Part shown: positions 25,477 to 39,200 of the stretch, piece by piece
Numbering within the stretch: position 1 is the stretch's first letter
Layout of the letters: each line of letters begins with the position of its first letter
NCBI GenBank assembly: GCA_013399305.1
Contig: VXAI01000083.1
Location: forward strand, 3,029,943-3,093,942
DNA length: 64,000 bases
Reading direction: 5' to 3'
Source of the DNA: Rostratula benghalensis
Taxonomy: Eukaryota; Chordata; Aves; Charadriiformes; Rostratulidae
Notes under the pieces: model-generated
What the model was told of the DNA's origin: nothing
The model's input: the letters and a program-made list of their open reading frames with translations, nothing else
Databases searched by the model: none
Position numbers and translations under genes: made by a program

Positions 25477-27445
25477 AAATCTGAACCAAGCAAATTGGCT
25501 CCCTACAAACCATAGAGACCAGTGTGATTTCCTTCGATGAACTGAGCTGGGTTGGGGAATGAAACCAGTTCATGTTTCTAGCACAACTCCAGATCTCATG
25601 TGGGTATCCACAGCAGATTTGCATCCGTCATATGCCAAAGAAGCAGCGAATGAAGATTTTGTGTATTTATCTGAGATACCTCTGTGGTACCATAAAGGTG
25701 TGGTTTGAGGAGTATATTTTTTTAATAATGAGGGAGGGAATTTATTCTTGTGTAAAGAAGAGTCTTTCATTCTATCCCTATCCTAGTAGTCATTGCAGTA
25801 AAAATGTATCCTAAAATATTCTTTGTACCTCATCTCTGTAAGTTTCTTTAAGTGAGAAGATTCTTTAGCATGAGGCAATATATCCTTTGGAAATGAAGTC
25901 AGCCTTAGATATTAGGTAGTGAGGCCTGATGGAACAAGTTTCATCATTTCAGGGTACTATTTATTTGTCCTGAAAAATGATGCCAGCAGGTACTGCACCT
26001 GCTCCTTGCATTTTGATAAACTGTTTAGCATTGCATGTGTAGGCAGATATATTACTATTTCTGTTAGTAGGAAAATGGAAGGAAGCAAGATGTTCAACTA
26101 ACAGTGTCTTGTATGTGGAATCCCAGTATCTTCAGAAAGCAGTGCATTTGTTGTATCTAAAATACATGTTTAAGCAGGTGATCTTTCTGGGCTTCAATTC
26201 AAAAAACTTCTTCAAATAAATTAGTAGGTATTTCTGTTAATGTAATTTAAGACAAAAGAGATGCAAAGTTATCCCTACTGGAGGCTTGAAATTCATTTTC
26301 ATTTCCATTTTGGCAAAAGAGCACTCTCCTTCTGGTAGGAGATCAAGTTTGGTAAGTGAAGATAGCTTATTTTGCATGCACATCTGTGCATAAAGGCAAG
26401 TAATTCTCTGGTTCAGGTGGATAAATTGCTAGTTTTCATATATGACAGATAGTTTAATGCATAGTGAAACAACTACTGTGGCTGCTCATTGCTGCTAAAT
26501 GTAACAGCAGAAACTGTCTACGACAGAGAAGCTATAAAGAAATATACTGTAGATGTTCATAGTGCATGAAAAAGAAATCTGTGTTAAATTTAAGCAAACA
26601 ACTATTCATGTGATTTACTGTAATTTATTTGATTTTTAGCATGCTCTATCTTAATAATGTTCATATGATAACAGATGTATATGTATTCTTTCTCATGCTT
26701 TAAGAGTCTATTTAACTTTTGCATGAAGGAAAGAGCATTTAGAGGAGCAGTCACTGATGACAGACTATTGTTAAAAAGCCATCATACATTCAGACCCATC
26801 TGGTGCTATCCTGGGAGCAATGTGTTACAAACTAACCTTTTCTGTGCTGTTGACAGCCAGGAGCATGAATTCCAACAGTTCTTACAAATGACTTAGAAAA
26901 TGTTTTTCTAGATCCAAGTTTTCCCAATCTTCAGTGCTTATACTTCTTGGTAAAGAGAAGCAATCATGGAGAAAACACAGCAAAATGTGAGTCTAGCCAC
27001 GTAAAGCTTTGTTTTCATTGCTTTTCTTTGAATGGTTTATATTTAATTGATGAATCTCAGTGTTTGTGTCTGAATGACATTCGGTTCCCCAGTGTCTCAA
27101 TCAGCACAGTGCAGACACACAAACTGCAGGTGGGCTTCCTCACACTGTTATGCTGATTTAGCTTCCCTCTTCATCTTAAATGACCACCTGAGCTGAAAGT
27201 GATAGACATTTTTATCTGGGAGTTTATGCAGTCTTTGGCCTTTTCTGAGGCAGACTGTCATTTTTTCCTCCATGTGCACCACACAATCCACAAAAAGCAA
27301 AAATTTGAAGTGTTTCTTATTTACTTAGATTCTTTTTTTCCCCACCAATTAAGGACAGGTTCATACCTGAGCTGTAGGAAAAGAAACTCTAAACACGAAA
27401 TATGTAATAAAAAAAAGTGAAAGTGCATGGAGGTTACCTGCCAAG
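25477..27445. other. Unannotated AT-rich DNA
   Basis: Nothing recognisable was found. Short open frames (25572-25814, 26675-26896, 26947-27156, 27199-27420) show no conserved motif and look like chance. Confidence 0.5.
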
Positions 27446-27650
27446 ACATATGGCTGCTAAGTAAAATAAGAATGCATTAACACATTTTATATGTAACTAC
27501 TCTTTTTAAAGATGGTCTTATTACAGAATACACAAGGGCATTTGTGTTAGTTACTAAGAGACATATGGCTAGATAAAAAAATGCATTAACAGATTTTGTA
27601 TGCAATTTCACTCTTTAAGAAGGGTCTTATACTAGAAAACATGGTATCTT
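27446..27650 (+). repeat. Two-copy tandem duplication, period 115 bp
   Basis: ACATATGGCT recurs at 27446 and 27561. After each come an A-rich spacer, ATGCATTAACA-ATTTT-TATG, CTCTTT-AAGA, GGTCTTAT and AGAA-AC. The second copy runs to about 27650, somewhat shorter than the first. By eye the copies are about three quarters identical, so the duplication is old. It contains no open frame of note. Confidence 0.8.
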
Positions 27651-30600
27651 TCCTTTATTTCATTCAGAGCACTGATCATTAATATACACATTACTGTTAA
27701 CAGGCAGTGAATACAATCGTTAGTGTCATGGCTCAGGTGGTTTGTGAATGCAATTGTAGGATCAAATCATATCACACAAATGTAAATTGCAATGAAGCTC
27801 TCTACCGGATTTTCCTATTATATAAGTGTTAGACCTGTATTGTCACAGATCTATGAAGGACACTGACAATAGTAAACTAAACTGCATTATTATCATCTTC
27901 CTTATTTATTTGAATGACAACAAAAAAAATAATTAATCAAGCTGTCATAGTTTATTTTCTGCAGGTTTCTGGTTCTGGTAGAGCAGTAGGTAGTAGGTAC
28001 TTTACAAGTCAGAGCAGTAAAAAACGTGTTTGACAGAAGTATTAACTACTTGGGATTTTCTAGTGAAGCCACAGGTAATGATTTGACAGTGACTCCAAAA
28101 AAGCAGGAATGAAAATATTATATCCATATTAGTTCACAAATAAAATAACGTTCTGTAGACAGAATGGTATAAAATGTCCCCACATGACTTCAGAGTAAAA
28201 TCTCACAGTTTTGTGCTTAGAAGAGTACTGAATATTTCTGGCTTAGTGTACTTTGTGCTTACTTCTGTACTTGTTATTTAACTACATGCTATTTAATGCA
28301 ATCTTGAATTAACAAATGCAATCATACTATTTGTGATTATGAGATCTTAGTATGCACATTCTACAATAAAACTTGGAGGAAAAACAATTTAAAAGCCCCA
28401 TATAAATGGACACCACTATTTAGAGTCAATAATATTATATTGTAGTCTGGTGAAAACTAAATGTACTGCCACAGTCATTCAATTTAGAAATGTGGGCCTT
28501 CCCTGCAAAGCAAGTCTTAGCTTCCAGTGTGGTTTCCAAGCATACTGTTTCTTTTCACATTTCAGCTGGTTCAGCTACAGGATGCCCCTATAAGGGAAGC
28601 TTCCTCTGCTTCCCACATCAGGTCCGGTGAGGCTTCTCTGGCACTGGGTCAAACCACTGCAATAGCCCAGTGAGTTAGATCAGCTCTTTGATCTGACACT
28701 ACTATTTTTACTGTGCTAGCTTTCCAGTGGATAGGTGAGCTGAACCAGCCTCCTTGGCAGTCACATTTGTTAGATCCAATACAGAAGCTGGAATCTTTCT
28801 TGATAGAAAAGTTACAGTCTATGATTAAAATTACTTTTCCACTAGTCTGATTATTCATTCTCAGCCCAGAATTCCAGGTACTCTCAGAGGTAGTTCCAAT
28901 CAGAACTGGTACTAAACTTGCTCCCAGTGTTTTTTAAAAAAATTAATCATGGTTAAATTCCACTTGGTATAGTGTGAAAACTTATATCAAAGTGCTTGAG
29001 CAACCTTGAAGTTTACGTGACCTCATTTACACATCTTTTTCTGACAGAATTCTATATTATCATTCTGTCCCATGGGGAGAAAGCAGATCACAATTTTGTC
29101 ACTTGTGTATATAAAATTAGCATACCAAAGGTTTACTCACAGTGTGAAGAGTGTTCTGCAGTTTTAGATCCTTCTATTGAATGCAAGGTGTCTTAATAAA
29201 TGTTTACCTGTACCAAATCATTTACATGGCGATGAATCCATAGTTTAAAATTTACAATTCTTGACATAGAATACTATGTGCTGTCTTGAGTAAGACATAC
29301 TGGCATACATTACACAAAAGTTACCAAATCTAAAAATTCAGAATTCCCTTTAGTGCAGAAGAAAAATTCAGACAGATAGAATGATAGAAAGCTGCCTAAA
29401 TTCAGAAGCAGTCATCTTTCATGACAACTAATTGGAGATCTGGACTGTACTGAGCTGAACTAAAATTTAATGTGGCTCAGAAAGGCTCAAAGAAACATAA
29501 TTTTTCAGAAATTTTTAACAGGCAGTATCCAAACAAGCTACTGCCACCAGAGATTATTAAAAAAAAAATCCTTCAACATTAGAGTGTCCTTTCCAAGTAG
29601 GATAATTTTATTTTCTATCGTACTTCTGGCTGAAATCAAGAACTGAAAAAAGCATAATAATAATTACACACAACGTTCCCCATGTGTACTTTCCTACTTT
29701 CAGCCCTATCTGGTTCTAGAACTGCTTGCAATGTCAGTTTCTACATATTCAGTAAATTTACCCTTCTTTCTCATGCACACGTAGAAGCTTTCCTTGTAGA
29801 ATTTTCATCATGCAGAAACTTAAAATGATTTCTCTAAGCAATTTTTCCAAACTACCCGCAACTTTGTTTCATAATGGTTCAGAATGAACCTAAACGTGAT
29901 TGACTTTTTCATTTGTAATCCTACTGGGTTTTTCTTTTTCCAAACAAAGTAACACCCCAGAGGAATATGTTTTAGGATTTGTTTTATGACAGCTTGAAAG
30001 CAAAACTGCACAGAAAGTTTATTCCATCACATAAGACTGAAGATTTAAAAATAAAAGTGTCAGCTATATTCTTGAAAGCCTGAACACCAGCATTGTGTAA
30101 AGAGAAGAAGGGTGTTTAAATGGAGAACCACTTCTGCAAAATTTGGTTGCCAGAGGTAATTTTGTTTTCTAAAATAAGTTGAGGTAGCCTCAAGCTGTCT
30201 GCACACGGTATTTGCTCTTATGAACTTAGAGGATCATTATACACCTAGAATTCAATAGGTCACATCAACCGCACATGCAAGGCCCTGTCTGGTTCTGATT
30301 ATTTCTCCCCACAACACAAGTCTGACTTGCCATAGAAGAACAGGTTGGCAGTCCATATGCCCCATATGCCCTCTCAGAAAATATTAGCAGAGAGATTAAT
30401 GGAGTTGCTGTCAGTCCTTCACACCGAATCTTCCCCTAAACAAATAAAGTGACCCAATAGTCCTATGGTTATGGCACTCCCTTGGGGAAGAATAGTTAGA
30501 AATTCCATTCCCTGTGCTACTGAATAGTTAATGTAGTACATCAAACATTCAGTGCGGTAAGGACAGAAGTGTCTAGTTTTTTAATCCCAGTGAGGCTTAG

Positions 30601-33129
30601 AATTGAGGTAAGCACTGATCTGCTCAAGACTGTGGAAACTAAAATACTTCCTCACATGTACAGGAATAAAACTTCATATAGGAAATCGTAGACAGTCAAT
30701 TAAATAATCAGTAAGGATATACAAGGATGACCTGTGTGTTTGGTAGCAGAATTAAGGCCCTCAGAAACTGGATGGACACCCTAGCATCCTTGATGTGCAA
30801 TCTTCTCTGGCAACTGTCAACTCAGAGAACTACATCAAGTCAATGCTATGAGAAAAAACGTTTGCGCGGTAAATTAAAAATGCATAAGAGAAATGCCTGA
30901 AACTTGCTATCAAATAAATCTTAGGAGAGTACTAACAAGTGGTCTACATTTATTTAGCATCTCACAGGAAGTCTAGAGAAATTTCAGGTTCACAGATACA
31001 GTGCCATTTACCAATGTTGTCTGTTGGGAGAAATTCTTGACTTCAAAACATCTTTCACTTCAACCAATGGTCACTGAAATAAAGCTCCAGAATACTGAAT
31101 ATATGCTTTTTTCCAGGCAATTTTCCCACACTCTAATCATTATGAAAATATCTGTTGGTCCCTCCTGGAAAGAAACTGTGTTGATACTTAAATGATGCTA
31201 ATGCTGTAAAAACAAATGACCGAACACTTTACAACCAGATATGATGATTTATGTTACTGAAGATTAGATGTAGGTGTGAAAGTGATTCTTCACTTCTATT
31301 GCTCTTATCAATAAATTCATGAGCAGCTGGGCCAAAAAAAAAAAAAAATGTATCCTTAGGGTACAAGAAGCATATAGGTTAATTTCTAACAAGGGTTACA
31401 AGGGTTTTAGCTTGGCTTCTTCAGAAAAAGTGGTGCATTATCTGTTAATCTGCCAGCACTTCCTAACAATTTCTGAAAGTATTGACACATTTTAAGCAGG
31501 TAAGTCAGAGAAGTATGACTCTTAGAGACACCAAAGTTCTAAAAGTTTATTGAAAATGTGAGGCTCCTTAGAGAAGGCCAGGCAAACTGAAATGCCTAAA
31601 TCAGGAAATAGCTTTAATGTATACTCAGTAGTAATCTGTGCTGTTATATCTGCTCTCTTACTAATGGCCATATGTAATTGGCTGCCCAGTTAGCGGACAC
31701 AGCTTGGAACCAGCTGAACTACATATCACCTCATGTAGTCAGTGCATGTGGAAAAAAATTATCAAGGGAGTAAGAGCACGAGAAAAGCTGGATGCATCTC
31801 TGCTGAATAGAGGGAGCAGAGAGCATAAGCCACAACTCATAATTATCCAACTTTAAATATTTTCTATTAATTTCCTATTATTTCATTATTTTCTTCATGC
31901 TTTTCCCCCAGTAACTAGTAGCACGGATACTAAAAAAGCAATGAAACGTTTTAGGCCAAACTGACCTTATACTAATTAAAATTTATGCACAGACTTAGGG
32001 GGAAAACATGTATTTTAAATGTAAAATGTATTGGAGAAAATCTGCAAAACTGTCATAAAGATAACTTCAATAGTAACTATACCTTTAAGGAGTATGTAGC
32101 ACTCTGCCTATACATGACATTTCTGTTTGAATGAGAGTGGTTTAGCTTATATTCTTAACAATGTAGTATAGTAAGCACATAGGTTATTTCACAACAGCAA
32201 CTCCAGAATTAGTAGGAATTCTCACAGGAGAATTTGCAGAATTGGTCTTTGTTTATTTGTTATGACACTTGCACTAAACTCTGTCTTCAAAGTATCAGGT
32301 ACTCACAGCTTGCAGTGTACATTAGCTCTCACTGAAGTATAACTGTTAGAGATAAGTGCTCTTTATTTTTATATCTGGAAATTATTCACTGACGAACTGA
32401 CTCATTTCTCTTGCAAGTAATAATAGGTTCTTACTGTTCTCAATAATATTTTCAAATACTTGTGTTAAAAACTATCCCACAAACAACTTCATACTTTCCC
32501 AGGTTTTGCCTTTGGCTAGTGTAATCTCAAGATCTCAACAAACAGGAGTGTCAGATTCTCTTAATTGGGGAGGCTGATATTCTTCCTTGATGTTTAATTG
32601 TTAAAGTCAAATAATATCCTAAGGAAAGAATTAAGACATTTATTTTAGAGTAGCACAGCCTTGGCTTGCCTCAGTTTTCTTGAGTTAAAGTCCATGTCAG
32701 GAAAGCCGGAATAACATAATATAGTGTTATCCATGCTTCTTCCTATGTTCATTGAACTTGTGAGGAATTAGCATTTCATTAAACTTCCTGCGAAATCAGC
32801 ATTTTCCTTACACCCATAGGGTAGATGAAGTTATGCATAAAATTCTGATATTTTTATCCTCCTATTACTCTTTCAGAGATGCACTGGAGTGGTATGTAGA
32901 TGTATCTTTTGAGTTTTTAGTTAAAAGTTGGAATTGTCTGGCTCATCTTACTATTCATGAAACAAGAGAATGTATTCATTTGGAAAAAAAATAATTAAAA
33001 ATTTACTAAAACTTAGTTTCCATGAAAACAGTCTTCAGAGCTTATAGCTTTGGCATTTCATCAGTGAATGGCATTCTTATAAGTGAAATGATTGACTGTT
33101 GGTACCAGATTGTCAGCCTTGCTCATTGC
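27651..33129. other. Unannotated AT-rich DNA
   Basis: No gene or transposon recognised. A 10-bp tandem duplication (CATATGCCC twice) lies near 30355. An AATAAA hexamer at 31310-31315 stands 18 bases before a 15-base A run at 31334-31348, a pattern compatible with a retrocopy 3' end or with chance. A mildly GC-richer patch at about 28560-28760 is unexplained. Confidence 0.5.
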
Positions 33130-33290
33130 GGGGCCACATGTTCTCTGACCTTCCTTGTCTGGCTGTAGAAGCCTTTCTTGTTATTCTTTGCATCCCTTGC
33201 CAATTTCAGCACCAGCTATACCTTGGCCTTCCTCATCCCATCCCTACACAACTGGACAGTGTCCCTATACTCTTCTAACCATGAAATATC
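33130..33290 (-). mobile_element. Internal CR1 LINE fragment
   Basis: The plus strand carries phrases of CR1 ORF2 read backwards: GACCTTCCTTGTCTGGCT, GTAGAAGCCTTTCTTGTTAT, GCATCCCTTGCCAATTTCAG, CTTGGCCTTCCTCATCCCAT and GGACAGTGTCCCTATACTCT. These belong upstream of the reverse-transcriptase core, so both ends of the element are missing here. The open frame on the plus strand (33155-33349) is an antisense shadow. Element identity is from recall of CR1 sequence. Edges are approximate. Confidence 0.75.
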
Positions 33291-36200
33291 AACAAGTTAA
33301 CTGTAGTCACATCAATTCTAATACCATAATTTCCTCACAGATGTGGTAATCTGCATCCTGTGATACAAGCCTTACACCACCTTTGCTAGCTCAGAGACAT
33401 GATTTTTCTCTTCTGAAGATGGAAGAGAAGCAAAAGGTTGGTCTGGTAGTGACAACACTACCCAGACTTTCAGGAGCATAGTGTTCACATACTGAAAAAG
33501 TAATGTAACTTCCTTCAAGAAGGCATTAACTTCTGTACCTCTTTTCTCTAGTTACAAGTTGTGCCCAGTATTTTTCTGCATGTTTTGTGAGTTGAGAACC
33601 ATCTAATAATAATGTGTCTTTGGAAACTGCATAACATGACAGAACTCAGATGCTAAGAAGAGCTGCTAGCATAACATGAATAGTAAGTAATCTTCTTCCT
33701 TTGTCTTTAATCAGAAATGTTTGATTCTGAATTAAATATGCACCCAAACATAAAATCTATTATCAATTACAGATCAAATCTTAGAAAAGTTTATTAATAT
33801 GCCTATGATATTGTTATAGTAATATTTTGGGGTATAAATAATAGAAAAGCAATAATTCAGTGTATGCTGACATTATGAAAGTACTTTTTAAAAACCTATT
33901 GCACTACAAAGTTTCTATTCATAACCATGTTGTCAGAGTCACAAGTCAAGAGGTTGTCTCCAGCAGTTCTGTTGATGTAGGATATTTCTAAAGAGTTCAT
34001 TTCACTGTGCTTTGTTCTGTCTACGTACATGGAAAGCTTCAGCCTTTTTGCCTCTTTCTTTAAAAGTTTATTTGAGTTTAAATCAGCTCTGCAGCTGGAG
34101 CAGACAGCTCTTTGACCTCCAGTCCAGGTGTAAAAACTACAAGCTACACCACTCAAGTACCTCCCTGGACAGGATTTCATGAAGTAGAAGAGCTGGATTA
34201 GCTTCTTCAGAGAAAACAGGACAACACTAAGTACCCAGTAGATTCTCTGCCCTTCTTCCCTCCCTCAGTATCTTCCCATTCTTTATTATGCTCAAAGCAG
34301 CTGCACCCAAAGAATGGGACACTTAACTGTACTAATTTCTGACCAAATTTCCCAGCAGCAGTATCATAAGGAGTGACCACTTGTGCTGAATAACCTGCAG
34401 TAAGATTAAGTGGATTTACTAAACCGACATATTTTTGAAAAGATGTTCAGCAAAAATGAATTGACTTAGACATCATGTAACCAAGGAAACAGTGTCCAAA
34501 AATAGATAAAATCATGGCTGATCAAAACCATCTGAAGCTTGGGGGTCTTATTTTGGTTTATAAAATCCTATTTTTACACATACCTACAATGTAGGCGTTC
34601 AAAATAAAAAGCAGTGCAGCAACAAATACAAAATGCTACCATGTTTCTCATGATTTAGAAGAGGCTGCAAGAGAGTACAGCCCACATCGTAAGTACATAA
34701 ATTCTACTTAGTTTGTATTATCCTCTGTCTGCTCTGGGAAGTGTAAAAAGCAGGCAGTACTATAACCACAACTAAAGTAATCTCAATGTTTGAGTTAAGT
34801 CACTTTTGAAAACCTTTCCTGTGAAAAGCTACTCAGCTGATCATTTGCACAAGAGAAAGGTAAAGTTATAAGGATGGAGGATTTAAATCAGTTCTAGCAT
34901 TTTACACGTGTGAACACAAGATTTTTTTTTAATGTATGCATGATAATAAATTTAGAATTCAAGTTTAAGAAGGGCTATGCTTTCCTGAATGTGCCAAGGC
35001 TTTCTACCTCCTTAGGGCACAAAGATGGATCTGATTTGTATTTAGCATAAAAAACAAAACAAGTTACCAGTATGCTGTTAGTACTGCTTAAAATACAGAG
35101 AAAATTCAAAACGATGTAAGGACAAACTAAACTCTATTAGGAGAAAGGAACTCAAGAATCTGATTTTAAAATAGCATTACTACTTAACAGGGACAGAATT
35201 ACTTAATCATTCTCAAGATAACATTAATAAAACCAGTCCTGAAGAAATTTTTACCTTAATGCAGACAATTGGTGGGTAACAACCAAACCAAGTAACTACT
35301 GAGTAGATGTTTATACAATAAATATGCAAATAAAAATGAAAGTGAGCTTGCAAGTAATGGTTAAATGTAAAGCTTTTACCTACCCTGGCAAAGATACGTA
35401 AAAGATGTTTTTGAAGATGTTTCAAGAGTTTCTAACAAAAACATTCCAATTAACAACCTTCCAGCAAGATACTACAATTAAAAGAATTTTATTAGAATGC
35501 TTTGTTTAATGCTTTTGGGGACAAATAAGGAACTATCAAAGACCAAGGATGTCCTATATGTGAACAAGTTATTGTAACACAAGTTATTGCTTGTGTCCTC
35601 ATGCATTATTTACTATTTGTGGCAAAGAAGTAGGCAGAAAAGTTCTGAGTTATCCCAGGTTGATAAGTACTTAAAAAAAAAAAACAACAAAAAAACCCAA
35701 CTTCCTTTCTGGGTGATTAAAGCAGTGGCCTTTTGTGCTAAGTTGTTTCCAGGAAAGGGAAAATGTGTTGAAGTTTGCCAATTTTATTAGCAGGTTTGTT
35801 AGTAAAAGTCAACATAAGGTTAATCCATACTTAATTATCTTAATCTCTTCATTGAAACTGAAAACAAAGGGAGAATTTTTACCTTCTATAAAGCATTCAA
35901 TTAAGGCTCACAAATATCTAAAATCAAAGAAGTTGAGTTTACAAACTGTTACAGATGTGATAATGAAAATAAAAGAATAGCAATGGCTTGGTTTTGCTCA
36001 TTCAAATAAAGGAACAGTATTTTGGTGGTCATGCCAGAAGACTCAAATCACAGACCAAAACCCAAAATCCCAGTATCTATTTGTGTCAACATCCGATGCA
36101 TCCAAATGCAAAACTTTTTTCATTGTAGGAACTGATGCAGTGAAAACATTGGGTTTTGACAAGTTTGTACACATAGCCCTGATGCCACTAATTTGACTTG

Positions 36201-39200
36201 AAATTGCCATGCCTTTCTTTGCTTAAGCTGAGAGGAGAAGGCCTCTGCAACACTGTCAACATTTACCATGAAATGCTATGGGGTTTTAATGCAGCCCCTC
36301 AGACCAGTGTCTAAAAGGCCTCGAGGCACAGCTATAGATTCCTTTACTTGACAAAGGAAGAAAAAGGACTGGGTCAGAGAAGACACTGAACTTTTAAATA
36401 ACTCACCTCTCACAAAATAATTTCTCCCCAGAAGACTCACGGTTGATATTTACATCTCGATTATTTTCTGCTACATTCTAAAACTCTCTAATTAAAAGTT
36501 TTTTCTGTTTCTTCTATCTGTATGGTGATTATGTGGTTCCTGTGTCATTATTAACAATTCGATATTGTGGCCTATTTTCCTTAAATTTCTGTTTTGGACA
36601 CTGACAGAAAGGGATTTGCCTTTATTAACCCTTTCAAGTAACAAACAACTATTCCTGCAACTTACAGTAGGCCAATGATAATGTTTTATAAGATAGGAAG
36701 CATATCACACAGTATTTCTGCAAGTAATATTCCTCTCTTTTCTCATATTTCTCTCATGCTCAGACAAGGGCTGGTTGGGCTAAATTTTTTTAGGTGGAGT
36801 ACAACAGACATTTTGCCTTTTTTTGAAGTGACCATAGGAATATTGTCAAAAAGTCAAACACTTCTTTTTTATTTTCCATCCTTTTAACTGGAAAATAGTT
36901 ATGCTGCTTTTCATCAACATGGTTTTTGAATTGAGATGCAGACTGGAAACTTTTGCTTCAGAGTTCATACTGCTTCTGAATTATAAGCAGTTACAGTAGA
37001 TAATTTGAGCCAGTAGTGGCAGAGAAAATACTGCAGTATTAAATTTCTGTAGAAATCAATGGAAAAGCAGTGGCAGAATCTACCCTAAAGTACTTTTCTT
37101 ACATAACATAATAATTAAAGCTGTATATTTAAAGCCCCAGCACAGGACAATGCTTTCTGGAACTATAAAATTACTGCAATCAATACACTTAATTAACCCT
37201 CTCCCATTTCCCCAAAGAATTTTTCATGTTGGTTTTGCTCCATCTTTTGTTCTCATTAAGTGTTGTACTGACCTTTCAGTCTGTAATAATCAACAAAGGG
37301 CATTTCCTTTTTTATTAAAAGATTGATTGCAGGAGGCCTGGGACCACAATGAAAAGAAAGGAGAAATAATCTATGTTCAAAACATGTGAAGTTTGTTAGA
37401 CAGCCAATGACATTTGGCCCAGTAGTAATAGGAGCACACGCCTGGTGTTCAGACTCAACAAAGCAAAATAAGCTTTGAGCATTAATAAATAAATAAATGA
37501 TGCTATAAATCAGAAATAAATACATGGACTGTGAGAGAAAATTTTCAATAATTCTATTTAGACATGAATGTACAGCTGGAAGATGCTATTAAAATAAGGA
37601 TTATAAGTGGCTATTATAGTCCTACTTGAGAAGGCAGGCAAAAATGCTTCAATTATGGAACTATGGACACCAATATACATAAAACTGAAAATATTTTTCA
37701 AAGCAACAGCACATAACTAGAGGCACATAACTCTTTACAAGGGTTTATGGCAATTTAATCTGATAGTATGCTAGCTGATCAAAATAGTAGATTCCAAAGC
37801 TTTTTCTACCTAGGATTTTGAAAATAATATAGAGAAACAAGTATAATTAAAAAAAAAAAAAGTCATATCTTGAAACATCAAGAATTTACCACTGTCCTAA
37901 ACTTATAATAATGTAGGCTTTTTTATCTTTTAAATATTGGGACTTACCCACAAATGATCCATTAGAAGGCTCATTTCACTTTGAATCTTATTCATGACCT
38001 GCAGGTGTGCTGTTACATCAGGTGATCTACACACTGTTCATGAAACCTATCTGAAAACCACCAAACAAATTTAATTATTATAACAGCTTATGACCAGCTG
38101 CTGTTGAGGGTCAGAGTACCTGAATAGCATACTACTAGGCAATGGTTCCATTTCATGTTGTTAGACTTTTATTTCTAAAAATATGAAATATCATACACTC
38201 ACCTCTAATCATAAATAAGATGAAAAGAAAGGAGGTGGTCCATAATGTAACTATCCTTAGTTTACTTCTTCACATTAATCTACCTCATTGGTTGTGGCAT
38301 GCACTTGTTCTACCCAGTGAAGGTTTAATAGCCCTGTTTCTTTTACCATCATCTATACATAAGCCTGTCGATCAATGACAATTATTACTTAATGAACATG
38401 TAACGATGGGTAAGCTCAGGGAGAAAGGAACAAATAAATCACTCTTTATATTCTGGATTGCAAGCTCGCAGTGTCTCTTGTCAAAGTGATATGTTGTGCA
38501 TGTTTGTTTAGCCAACATTTTCAGGAGTAATCAGCATGATCAGGTGCTTCGAAGTGCTGGAAATCTTCAATGACCTGAAGTATATTCCATTTCAAAAGGA
38601 GATGCACAGAAAAGTGTTTTCACCTTAATTGAAAACTCTCTTCTGAGGAGTTCTTTTTTAAAAAGCTCACAGAGCTGTTTGCTTCTTCCTGATTTTTCTA
38701 AACTGTTTTTTTTTTTTTTCCCCTTAAAGATAAGCAAATTTGCACTCTGATTCCGATTTAAATAATAAAACCTTTCCAGAAGCTTTAATGTGCAATCCAC
38801 AGTGACTAAGCATTAGTTTTATAATTCTTGATATTTGTGAGACGTTGAACAGCCTAAGGAACTAGAGTGCTATACTCATAAACCTAAGACAGCAAGGAGT
38901 CACCAGGAGGTGTGTCAGATTAATAGTTTGACAGTAAAACAGGTTATACATTTTTTGAAAATGATGCAGCTACTCACTTTTGTGATGCTAATTCATGCTC
39001 ATTAAGCTCTGAAATGAAATGCTTAAATATTTTGTAGCAATCACCAGAAGTTCTAGTGTAGCTTCCACATCAATTTCCCATTTTTTCTGTTATTCTGTTA
39101 AACAAATAAGAGAAAGGAAATCCAATATCTAACTGGTAATTCATGGGAAAGTCAGATTGCATATTTCTGGGAACCAAACTATGAATTAGATATGTGCAGA

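Noticed and set aside
31310..31348. AATAAA followed by A15, retrocopy-like
   Set aside because: Upstream sequence has no protein-like frame; hexamer plus A run is expected by chance in AT-rich DNA.
33896..34180. 94-codon minus-strand frame with several cysteines
   Set aside because: No recognisable motif, no convincing splice sites and no CpG or codon signal; likely chance.
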